Positions 1 to 6,520 of a stretch of 21,540 nt of DNA are shown here, piece by piece. Position 1 is the first letter of the stretch. Every line of letters starts with the position of its first letter. A model generated the notes under the pieces. That model was not told the DNA's origin and made no database searches. It worked only from the letters and a program-made list of their open reading frames with translations. A program made the translations under genes and the position numbers. This DNA comes from Candidatus Bathyarchaeota archaeon (lineage in GTDB: Archaea > Thermoproteota > Bathyarchaeia > Bathyarchaeales > Bathycorpusculaceae), in the NCBI GenBank assembly GCA_018396615.1, contig JAGTQT010000001.1, positions 52,789 to 74,328 of the forward strand. The letters are read 5' to 3'.

Positions 1-1
1 G

Positions 2-25
2 GTTATCGCGGTTGTGTTGGGGTGA
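2..25 (+). CDS. 3' end of an upstream gene (partial)
   Basis: From base 2 an open frame reads seven hydrophobic codons (VIAVVLG) and stops at TGA 23-25. That stop overlaps the GTG at 22-24 in the four-base GTGA arrangement typical of translationally coupled archaeal genes. Too little is present to identify the product. The overlap supports GTG 22 as the start of the next gene. Confidence 0.3.
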   Translation, partial: VIAVVLG

Positions 26-312
26 CAGCGCAATTGGTCAAAAAGAAGAAGATGGAGGAGTACGAGGAACGCATAAAACAGGCGCTTACAGTGTTAGGAG
101 CGATTTCTGAAGATACGACTACTCCGAGAAATATTAGAAGGGCAGCTAAGGACTCGATGGACGCCTTGCAGTCTGAGGAGTTCACGCCCGCGGTAAGAGC
201 CTCTAACGCTATCTCGATGCTGGATGACATTTTGCAGGATCCGAATATGCCTCCTTATACGCGGGTGAAGCTGTGGAATGTAATGAGCTTGATCGAGGCG
301 ATCAAAGACTAA
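22..312 (+). CDS. UPF0147 family protein
   Basis: A 96-residue, mostly helical, soluble protein that I recognise as archaeal UPF0147. Characteristic segments are TTTPRNIRRAAKD near residues 32-44, FTPAVRASNAISMLDDILQD near 54-73 and the PNMPPYTRVKLWNVMS stretch near 74-89. The family is about 85-95 residues long and has no assigned biochemical role. The GTG at 22 overlaps the preceding stop. An ATG at 52 (MEEYEER) is the alternative and gives 86 residues, closer to most relatives. The gene converges on the SDR gene, with a perfect inverted repeat between the two. Confidence 0.85.
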   Translation: MTAQLVKKKKMEEYEERIKQALTVLGAISEDTTTPRNIRRAAKDSMDALQSEEFTPAVRASNAISMLDDILQDPNMPPYTRVKLWNVMSLIEAIKD

Positions 313-341
313 GAGTTACTACAGTGAAAGACTGGTAGACT

Positions 342-362
342 TTTGCATTCATTGAATGCAAA
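342..362. terminator. Inverted repeat between convergent genes, possible bidirectional terminator
   Basis: Arms TTTGCATTC (342-350) and GAATGCAAA (354-362) are perfect 9-bp complements around a 3-base spacer. They lie in the 82-bp gap between two convergent genes, followed on the plus strand by T-rich sequence (381-385). A hairpin here would sit at the 3' end of both transcripts. Archaeal termination depends mainly on T-runs, so a role in termination or 3'-end stability is inferred. Confidence 0.4.
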
Positions 363-394
363 CAGATTGGGTCTGCTAATTTTTACCGTGTCTG

Positions 395-1138
395 TTATGC
401 TGACAAGAAGCCGCCATCAACGGTTATGAGCGTTCCGTGCACGTAGCTTGACAGGTCGCTTGCTAGAACCAAAGCCATGCGGGCAACTTCATCTGGCTTG
501 CCCAGTCTGCCCATAGGGTTTCTAAGGTTATATTTGATGCCTGACTTGATGATTCCTAACTTGAACTGTAACGCTTCTTTTGCCACGTTTCGGGTTCCAG
601 AAGTCCATATACCTCCGGGTACTAAAACGTTTATTCTAAATCCTTTTCTGCCGTATTCGCTGGCTAGGGTTCTTGAAAGAACCATTATTCCTGCCTTGGT
701 GATGTCGTAGTGGCATAGTTCATCTTTGAAAGGCATTATGGCTTCTATTGAGCCTAGGTTGATGATTACTCCGCCTTTTTTCAGCCTGCTTCTTATCATG
801 TTCTGGCACATCCAGAAGACGGAGTTAAGGTTGATGTCCATTACTTTTTTGAGAAACGCCTCATCTACTTCCAGAAATGGTTTGGCTGGGTAGATTCCTG
901 CATTGTTTATCAGTATGTCGGGCTCTTTGCCTTCTAGTTTCTTCCAGAATAGGTCTATTTCCTCTTTTTTGGATAAGTCAACCTTGTAGATATTGACTTC
1001 CATGTTGAAATGTTTAAGTTCAGTCTTCACCAGCCTTAGATTTTGCTCGTTGATGTCTACGAGGTCTAGTGCAGCGCCTGCTTCGGCGAATCTGTATGCC
1101 ATCGCTTTTCCGATGCCTGCGCCTGCACCAGTAATCAA
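395..1138 (-). CDS. SDR family NAD(P)-dependent oxidoreductase (5' end disrupted)
   Basis: Classical short-chain dehydrogenase/reductase. The frame from TTG 1138 shows the dinucleotide-binding TGAGAGIG motif (residues 3-10), an acidic D after beta-2 (VDIN, favouring NAD), NNAG at 78-81, the catalytic Ser at 130 and Y144-x3-K148, and the C-terminal PDEVARMALVLASDLSSYVHGT/VDGG signature. It would reduce or oxidise an alcohol or carbonyl; the substrate is not readable. TTG 1138 is unlikely to be the true start: it removes the first beta strand (LKGKRAL), which is encoded just upstream in the same frame. That frame stays open to 1243 but has no ATG, GTG or TTG. An ATG at 1247 lies in another frame (see next entry). 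Confidence 0.85.
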   Translation of the reverse strand: MITGAGAGIGKAMAYRFAEAGAALDLVDINEQNLRLVKTELKHFNMEVNIYKVDLSKKEEIDLFWKKLEGKEPDILINNAGIYPAKPFLEVDEAFLKKVMDINLNSVFWMCQNMIRSRLKKGGVIINLGSIEAIMPFKDELCHYDITKAGIMVLSRTLASEYGRKGFRINVLVPGGIWTSGTRNVAKEALQFKLGIIKSGIKYNLRNPMGRLGKPDEVARMALVLASDLSSYVHGTLITVDGGFLSA

Positions 1139-1247
1139 AGCCCTTTTCCCCTTAAGCGAAAGAAGCTCTGGTAGCGGTGTTAAGTTATTTTTTTCTTCGG
1201 TGTCAAATGCTGTCCCTCTGAACGATGTAGTCTGCTTGCGTGCTCAT
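1139..1247 (-). other. Frameshifted 5' extension of the SDR gene
   Basis: Upstream of TTG 1138 the SDR frame continues through 35 sense codons (ending LKGKRA before LITG) to a TGA at 1246-1244. An ATG at 1247 starts 14 codons (MSTQADYIVQRDSI) in another frame and stops at TGA 1205-1203. Dropping one base around 1203-1210 joins them into MSTQADYIVQRDS-(F/I)DTEEK and on into the intact Rossmann start. This is what an N-terminally extended SDR would look like. Sequencing error, true mutation and programmed frameshift cannot be told apart here. Confidence 0.5.
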
Positions 1248-1408
1248 AAAAATATTCGCTGCATTTTGACTGTGTGCACTAGATCAATAGACCTTTCTCG
1301 GTAAAAGTGTGCTTACCAACAAGCATGTCAGCGAACGTTTCTCTTGGCACGTTATTCAGTTAAAGCTATATGTGATCTAGCGGATGTTGTTTGCGAGGTC
1401 TGGTTTAC

Positions 1409-1894
1409 ATGGAAGATGAAAATTGCAAGTTCGGTGTCTGCGGTGTTTATTGTGGTCAGTGCCCTAACGGAAATGGAAGAGTGAAGGTGATTGCGGGCGA
1501 GTTAAAAAGGCTTGTTGACACGGTTCGCTATGAATGGATGGATTCGGTGGTTAAATCTTTCAAATTCAGCGATTTTAGAAAGGGATTAGAATGGTTTGCT
1601 AGCGCTCAGTGCCCAATGTGCCTAAACGGAGGAGGCGCGCCATGCGAGAACCGTAAGTGCGCACGGGAAAAAAGGCTTAAAAGCTGTCTTCTTTGCGATG
1701 AATATTTAGCTTGTAAGCGTACAGAGTATCAACGTGAATGGTACCCTTTTGTGATTGATAATTATAATAGTGTTAAACAAGTAGGTTTTGAGAAGTATCT
1801 TGAAGAAGAGGAGGAAAGGGCGAAGGCTGGTGTGGATTTGATGGGTCACCTAGAACGAAGATGCTGCAAAGTAATCAAGCTAGAAGAAGAATAG
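1409..1894 (+). CDS. DUF3795 domain-containing cysteine-rich protein
   Basis: A 161-residue protein with many cysteines: C6, C11, C15 and C18 (GVCGVYCGQCPNGNG), C68, C71, C79 and C84, then C93, C96 and C102, plus a C-terminal CC. The CGxYCGxCP opening and the later C-x2-C pairs are typical of DUF3795 (PF12675), a family of unknown function assumed to bind zinc or another metal. ATG 1409 is chosen because GAGGT at 1394-1398 lies about ten bases before it; an in-frame TTG at 1391 would add six residues and overlap that site. The tail is acidic and probably helical. The gene is first in a plus-strand run and is followed closely by the cupin gene. Confidence 0.75.
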   Translation: MEDENCKFGVCGVYCGQCPNGNGRVKVIAGELKRLVDTVRYEWMDSVVKSFKFSDFRKGLEWFASAQCPMCLNGGGAPCENRKCAREKRLKSCLLCDEYLACKRTEYQREWYPFVIDNYNSVKQVGFEKYLEEEEERAKAGVDLMGHLERRCCKVIKLEEE

Positions 1895-1937
1895 AATGGC
1901 ATTTAGAAACCTTACAACATGTCTAAAAGGTGATTTG

Positions 1938-2276
1938 ATGAAACTCTTTCCCTACAGAGAGGTTAAGGCTGAAGACGCCGGCGAAGGAACTTTTGGCGTA
2001 AAGGTAAGATGGCTTATCACCAAGCAGATGGGAGCACCAAACTTTGCTATGAGGCTGTTTGAGTTGGAGCCAAATGGACACAGCCCGCTGCATTCGCACC
2101 CGTGGGAGCACGAAGTCTTCATACTGGAAGGCGAAGGCGTCGCAGTCAACAGCAACGGAGAACACAAGTTCAAGACCGGAGATGTCGTGTTTATTGCTCC
2201 AAACGAGCAGCATCAGTTCAAAAACACTGGCAAAAAGACTCTAAACTTTCTGTGTCTTGTACCGCATAAGAAGTGA
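1938..2276 (+). CDS. Cupin domain protein
   Basis: A 112-residue single-domain cupin. Motif 1 reads G47-H48-x3-H52-x-H54-x4-E59-x6-G and motif 2 ends in QHQF with H92. H52, H54, E59 and H92 are the expected metal ligands, although H58 beside E59 is an alternative. Small stand-alone cupins of this kind bind a metal in a beta-barrel and range from isomerases and dioxygenases to sugar-binding proteins, so no reaction is assigned. ATG 1938 is preferred because AAAGGTGA (1926-1933) sits just before it. An upstream in-frame ATG at 1896 has no site and would add 14 atypical residues. The FAD dehydrogenase gene starts 29 bases downstream. Confidence 0.85.
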   Translation: MKLFPYREVKAEDAGEGTFGVKVRWLITKQMGAPNFAMRLFELEPNGHSPLHSHPWEHEVFILEGEGVAVNSNGEHKFKTGDVVFIAPNEQHQFKNTGKKTLNFLCLVPHKK

Positions 2277-2305
2277 CAAGCTAGGTTGCTGCTCGTTAGA
2301 AATAT

Positions 2306-3733
2306 ATGCAAGTTGCCACATCTACTTCTGGGTTTCAGGGGAGCAACCCTTTGAAGTATGACGTAATAATTGTCGGAGCAGGTCCCGCTGGCATATTTGT
2401 GGCCCTAGAACTTACCCAGAAAAACAACCTCAACATTCTGATGCTGGACAGAGGACGTGATATTAACCAACGCAAGTGTCCGGCAAGCCGCGGACTGGAA
2501 TGCGTTCACTGCGATCCTTGCGCTGTTTTGTCAGGGTGGGGAGGCGCTGGAGCTTTTAGTGACGGAAAACTTACACTGTCAAGCGATGTTGGAGGATGGC
2601 TTAACGAGTACATGTCAGCAAAAGAACTGCAGGAACTTGTCAATTACGCAGATAGCATATATCTAAAGTACGGAGCGCCAGAACACACTTATGGAGGTGA
2701 CACCGAGAAAATTGACGAGATTGAACGCAAAGCATCATTGGCTGGACTGAAGCTTGTCCGACAAAGCATTCGGCACATGGGAACAGAAAGATGTGCCCAA
2801 ACTCTCCGCAAAATGCGGCAAGAACTCAACGGCAAAGTCGAGTTCAAACCCAAGACAGAAGCCAAAGGGCTGATAGTTAAAAACAATGTGGTCGAAGGCG
2901 TTGAGACTTCAAACGGAGAAAAGTTCTTTGGAAAATACGTTATCGTTGCCCCTGGAAGAAGCGGTGCCGAGTGGCTTCAATCAGAAGCGCAGGCTTTGGG
3001 CTTAAAAACGCTCAACAACCCGGTTGACATCGGAATACGTGTCGAAGTTTTGGCTTCGGTTACAGAGGAACTTACACGTGTTCTTTATGAGCCCAAGCTG
3101 ATCTACTATTCAAGGTCATTTGACGATCAAGTTCGCACCTTCTGCGTTGCGCCCTACGGCGAAGTGATCACCGAATCATACGACGGCGTTCTCACAGTTA
3201 ACGGTCAAAGCTACGCCGAGAGAAAAACAGAAAACACGAACTTTGCCATACTAGTCAGCACCTCCTTTACTGAACCATTCAAAGAACCAATAGCCTACGG
3301 CAAGTACATAGCCAGACTTTCAAACCTCCTTAGTGGAGGCGTAATAATACAGCGCCTCGGAGACCTAGAGTCCGGAAGAAGATCAACGCCGGAAAGAATC
3401 GCAAGAAGCGTGGTGACACCGACATTAAAAAACGCGACACCCGGCGACCTAAGCTTCGTTTTGCCCTACCGGTACCTTGCTGACATCAGGGAAATGCTTC
3501 AAGCCTTAGACATAATCGCTCCTGGAATACATTCAAGAGACACGCTCCTTTACGGTGTAGAGGTGAAGTTCTATTCCTCGAGGCTTCAGCTTAGCAACTG
3601 TTTGGAAACGAGGATCCGCAACCTCTTCACGGTTGGCGATGGTGCAGGTGTTACAAGAGGTTTAATTCAGGCTTCAGCTTCAGGCGTCATGGTGGCACGG
3701 GAAATTATAAGACGAGAGAAGCTGAAGGGTTAG
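2306..3733 (+). CDS. FAD-dependent dehydrogenase, COG2509-like
   Basis: A 475-residue flavoprotein. The N-terminal Rossmann motif is GAGPAG at residues 24-29, with the FAD-ribose acidic residue in LDRG (47-50). A cysteine cluster C58-x7-C66-x2-C69-x2-C72 runs straight into SGWGGAGAFSDGKLTLS (76-92). The C-terminal FAD motif is LFTVGDGAGVTRGLIQASASG near 440-460. The CxHCxPC plus GGAGAFSDGKL combination is characteristic of the COG2509 group of uncharacterised FAD dehydrogenases. The four cysteines could hold an Fe-S cluster or be redox-active; this is inference. The protein has no signal peptide or membrane segment and is probably cytoplasmic. Only four bases separate it from the zinc-ribbon gene, so the two are probably co-transcribed. 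Confidence 0.88.
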   Translation: MQVATSTSGFQGSNPLKYDVIIVGAGPAGIFVALELTQKNNLNILMLDRGRDINQRKCPASRGLECVHCDPCAVLSGWGGAGAFSDGKLTLSSDVGGWLNEYMSAKELQELVNYADSIYLKYGAPEHTYGGDTEKIDEIERKASLAGLKLVRQSIRHMGTERCAQTLRKMRQELNGKVEFKPKTEAKGLIVKNNVVEGVETSNGEKFFGKYVIVAPGRSGAEWLQSEAQALGLKTLNNPVDIGIRVEVLASVTEELTRVLYEPKLIYYSRSFDDQVRTFCVAPYGEVITESYDGVLTVNGQSYAERKTENTNFAILVSTSFTEPFKEPIAYGKYIARLSNLLSGGVIIQRLGDLESGRRSTPERIARSVVTPTLKNATPGDLSFVLPYRYLADIREMLQALDIIAPGIHSRDTLLYGVEVKFYSSRLQLSNCLETRIRNLFTVGDGAGVTRGLIQASASGVMVAREIIRREKLKG

Positions 3734-3737
3734 CGCA

Positions 3738-4481
3738 ATGTCCGTGATTGAAAGTATAAAGTGTTCTCACTGCGGCGCCCCTATATCGTTCAAGCCGGGC
3801 GACATTCTTGCTACATGCAAGTATTGTGGCTACACTGTTGTTATTGAAACTGGGGAGCCTTTCAAATATGAGCATTCCATGCTGCTTAACAAGTTTGACG
3901 CCCTTCAGATCGAGGAGCCCGTGAGGAACTGGATGAGATTTGGCTTTCTTAAACCAAGCGATCTTGCGAAAAAAGCGAAGCTTTTAGAGAAAGAGCTGAT
4001 TTACCTGCCTTTCTGGATAGTTTCCGCCGAAGCCAGAAGCACTTACAAAGGGATCTTTGAGCGCATAAGCCCTCCAATTGTTAAGGAGGGAAAAATGGGA
4101 AAAAAGTATGATTGGCTTGTTTTGGCAAGGGAGGCTTCAATGTTTCCTGCAAGGGAATATGATGTGCCGTTGGAAGGCAAAATCCCTTATGATTTTAGGA
4201 AAATCGAAGGATTCGCCAAAGTCTTGAACAGTGAGATTGACAGAAACAAGGCAGAACAAATTGCCAAGCAGCAGATAGAGGAACATCACCGTTTCCTTTT
4301 GGCACAGGATGTGGACAAGATCGTTGAATTGAAAACTGAAATCGACGTTACACAAATGGTATATCTACACGCTCCCATATGGTTCATCAAGTACGAGTAT
4401 AAAGGCAGGATTTACCAGTTACTGATAGACGGCGCCACTGGGATGGGAATAAAGGGCGATATACCCTCGCCGAGCTTCTAG
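3738..4481 (+). CDS. Zinc-ribbon protein, YdjG/TFIIB-zinc-ribbon-like
   Basis: A 247-residue protein with an N-terminal zinc ribbon: C9-x2-C12 and C27-x2-C30. The body carries two similar beta-rich repeats typical of membrane-stress zinc-ribbon proteins: YLPFWIVSAEARSTYKG in the middle and HAPIWFIKYEYKGRIYQ near the end, the latter followed by a DGATGMGIKGDIP tail. The (L/I)(P)xWxxxYxYxGKxY...GxTGxxxG pattern matches bacterial proteins found beside SPFH and PspA genes, where they are thought to help recruit or assemble membrane complexes. No membrane segment is evident. The gene follows the FAD gene by four bases and precedes the coiled-coil/SPFH genes, and this context supports the assignment. 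The exact role is unknown. Confidence 0.65.
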   Translation: MSVIESIKCSHCGAPISFKPGDILATCKYCGYTVVIETGEPFKYEHSMLLNKFDALQIEEPVRNWMRFGFLKPSDLAKKAKLLEKELIYLPFWIVSAEARSTYKGIFERISPPIVKEGKMGKKYDWLVLAREASMFPAREYDVPLEGKIPYDFRKIEGFAKVLNSEIDRNKAEQIAKQQIEEHHRFLLAQDVDKIVELKTEIDVTQMVYLHAPIWFIKYEYKGRIYQLLIDGATGMGIKGDIPSPSF

Positions 4482-4501
4482 TTTCCTCTAGATAAGAGAA
4501 T

Positions 4502-4540
4502 GGTTGCTTTTGAAAGGTAAACGAAACTTTAAAAGCAACC
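4502..4540. promoter_or_regulatory. Hairpin/dyad overlapping the TATA box of the coiled-coil/SPFH unit
   Basis: GGTTGCTTTT (4502-4511) and AAAAGCAACC (4531-4540) are perfect 10-base complements. AAAG (4513-4516) and CTTT (4527-4530) extend the pairing to 14 bp with one bulge, around a 10-base loop. The right arm contains CGAAA followed by CTTTAAAAG (4522-4535), close to the archaeal BRE-TATA consensus. Its predicted transcription start near 4558 lies 28 bases before TTG 4586. Either the dyad is an operator over the promoter, or it is a 3' hairpin of the preceding transcript. Confidence 0.5.
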
Positions 4541-4585
4541 CTTCTTTCATCTACAAAACTGAACACTAAATAGAGGAAATATAGG

Positions 4586-5122
4586 TTGAGCGAAAAAAAG
4601 AATGTGTATGACAAGGCAAAGCAGCAGATGCGTCTTTCCGAAAGAATTCTCGCTGCAATGCCGGGATTTCGCGGCTACAAAGAGAAAGAGCTGAGAAGAG
4701 AGTCTGACAAGCTTATTCGAAGTCATCTTCACCAGAAACTTTCTGAAGCCAAATCCGACGTTAAAGAGGTCTTTCAAAAGTTGTCAGATCGACGAGCCTT
4801 TGAGTTTCTAACAGACATCGATCGATTGGTTGCGAAGATGGATCGTGTCGTCGAAAAGGTGAATCATGCTTCTTACGGGTATGCAGGATTCTTTGACACT
4901 TTCAAAATTAACGAAGAAAACCTTGACCGCATGATCGGCTTCGACAGCGAGCTAGTAGATGATGTTGAAAAGATCTGTGAAGAAGCCAGTGCATTCAAGT
5001 CCGAGGTCGCTAAACAGGACCTTAAAAAGGCACGGGATAGGATTCAGCACTTGACGGAGACAGTTGACGCCTTTGAAAAAACATTTGACAAAAGAGAAGA
5101 AGTGATATCGGGAGTGACTTAA
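4586..5122 (+). CDS. Coiled-coil protein associated with the SPFH gene
   Basis: A 178-residue, highly charged protein that is almost entirely helical with heptad-like spacing. A short loop (MPGFRGYKEKELRRESDKLIRSHL, residues about 24-48) carries a GYxEKExRRExD signature I associate with small helical proteins encoded next to SPFH or PspA-type genes. Residues 50-120 and 125-172 form two long helical stretches. No signal peptide or membrane segment is seen. The start is TTG 4586, with GAGG at 4573-4576. The stop is followed within two bases by the SPFH start, so the two are almost certainly co-translated. By analogy it may be a scaffold or partner of the SPFH protein at the membrane; this is inferred from context. 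Confidence 0.6.
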   Translation: MSEKKNVYDKAKQQMRLSERILAAMPGFRGYKEKELRRESDKLIRSHLHQKLSEAKSDVKEVFQKLSDRRAFEFLTDIDRLVAKMDRVVEKVNHASYGYAGFFDTFKINEENLDRMIGFDSELVDDVEKICEEASAFKSEVAKQDLKKARDRIQHLTETVDAFEKTFDKREEVISGVT

Positions 5123-5123
5123 T

Positions 5124-6092
5124 ATGCCGCAGGTTATAGAGTGGAAAAACCCGGGACAAGAAGACATCCTTTGGAGGTATCCAGAGGAGGAGATAACGTG
5201 GGGCGCCCAGCTGATTGTTCACGAATATGAAGTTGCCGTGTTCTTCAGAGACGGGAAAGCTTTGGATGTCTTCAAGGCCGGAAGGCATACGCTGACGACG
5301 TTGAATCTTCCGCTGATAACAGGGCTGCTTTCCCGCATTGCGGGCTTTAAGGAGAAGCCGTTTAAAGCCGCAGTGATTTTTATATCGACAAAAGTGTTTG
5401 CTGGGAAATACGGCACTCAGGCGCAGACAACCGAGCTTGCACCGTTAAAGGTGCATGGTTCTTTCTGGTTTAAGATTGAAAGCCCTGAGCTTTTCGTGAA
5501 TGAGATAGTGGGCGGACAGCATGCATTCACAACAGAAGACGTTAACAATTTTCTACGGGGCTTCCTTAACGAGAAAGTGATTGATGAGCTGTCACATTAC
5601 GATCTGTTAACCGTTTTCACGAGACTTGACGAGACCTCGGTCGTCGTGAAAAACACGATCATGGACTACTTCAGGCGCTTAGGCCTAGAGCTTACAGATC
5701 TGCGCTTCGAAGGCATTGACACGACTCCAGAGTATCGTGAAAGACTTTTCTGGCTTAGAACGGGAAGAGCTGCTCCAGAAGAAGTATTGCGGATGGAAAC
5801 CGTGAAGAAGGCAGCAGAAGAGCTTGGAAAATCCTCAGGAGCAGGCTTAGGCACAGGTATGGTGCTCATACCGCAAATCATGACGCCGACAGGTCCAGCG
5901 CAGGCTCCAGCCGCAGCGCTAGTGATATGCCCGAAGTGTTCTGCAAAGATTCCGGCAACTTCAAAGTTCTGCTCAGAATGCGGAACGCCGATTACTCCGC
6001 CGTCCGGGGAGACGAAGACCTGCCCTAAATGTGGAAAAACAGTTCCAACATCTTCGAAGTTCTGTCCAGACTGCGGCATAAGCCTCAAATGA
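5124..6092 (+). CDS. SPFH domain protein with two C-terminal zinc ribbons (YdjI-like)
   Basis: A 322-residue protein. Residues about 1-215 form an SPFH/band-7 domain of the virion-core-like, YdjI-like type: IEWKNPGQEDILWRYP at the start, then a VHEYEVAVFFRDGKALDVFKAGRHTL stretch near 32-57. A Pro/Gly/Ala-rich linker (236-266) follows. It ends in a double zinc ribbon with C269, C272, C283, C286 and C300, C303, C314, C317. Bacterial YdjI proteins bind membranes and recruit PspA under envelope stress. The zinc ribbons, immediate coiled-coil neighbour and downstream membrane protein fit a similar scaffold at the archaeal membrane. Like this family, it lacks a clear N-terminal membrane anchor. Confidence 0.85.
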   Translation: MPQVIEWKNPGQEDILWRYPEEEITWGAQLIVHEYEVAVFFRDGKALDVFKAGRHTLTTLNLPLITGLLSRIAGFKEKPFKAAVIFISTKVFAGKYGTQAQTTELAPLKVHGSFWFKIESPELFVNEIVGGQHAFTTEDVNNFLRGFLNEKVIDELSHYDLLTVFTRLDETSVVVKNTIMDYFRRLGLELTDLRFEGIDTTPEYRERLFWLRTGRAAPEEVLRMETVKKAAEELGKSSGAGLGTGMVLIPQIMTPTGPAQAPAAALVICPKCSAKIPATSKFCSECGTPITPPSGETKTCPKCGKTVPTSSKFCPDCGISLK

Positions 6093-6105
6093 GAGGTGCA
6101 GCAAG

Positions 6106-6453
6106 TTGTCGGATGCGGGAAAAAGAGGGCTTCTGTCCATAGGTGTTTTTCTGCTGATAGTGGTTGTCAGCATATTGCTCTATCAGCCGCTGCGGTTCTT
6201 TGCGGACTGGTTGTTGATTGTGCCTTTGATAGTTGCGCTTTCTGGTTGCTGGCTTATGGTTTTAGCAGGCTTACGTGCAGCCCATCCACAGCAATATGAG
6301 CGGGGAGCTTTTAGCACTTTGTCGTGGGGTGTGTTGCTTGTTGCTGTGGGCGGAGCTTGGTTCTTTTATGGCTACGGCTGGTTCTACTCGCTTGTGATAG
6401 TTCTAGTTGCTCTTGCCTTTATCGCCATAGCCGCTGCCCTGAAACTCAAGTAG
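6106..6453 (+). CDS. Small integral membrane protein of the SPFH unit
   Basis: A 115-residue hydrophobic protein with four predicted membrane helices, at about residues 9-26, 32-56, 70-86 and 91-110, and short charged loops (HPQQYERG between helices 2 and 3). I do not recognise a named family. The start is TTG 6106, with GAGGTG at 6091-6096 overlapping the SPFH stop, so it is probably translated as part of the same unit. It may be the membrane partner of the SPFH/coiled-coil pair. It could equally be an unrelated passenger gene. Confidence 0.65.
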   Translation: MSDAGKRGLLSIGVFLLIVVVSILLYQPLRFFADWLLIVPLIVALSGCWLMVLAGLRAAHPQQYERGAFSTLSWGVLLVAVGGAWFFYGYGWFYSLVIVLVALAFIAIAAALKLK

Positions 6454-6520
6454 CCTCCTTTTGCTTCTCTAAACATTTTTTATTCACCGTCCCATAAAGC
6501 TTGTTGGAGTCTTGTGGTGC

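Noticed and set aside
1279..1380. CTAGATCA and TGATCTAG 8-bp inverted repeat
   Set aside because: The arms are 86 bases apart, without extension or a clear promoter relation; expected by chance at this scale.
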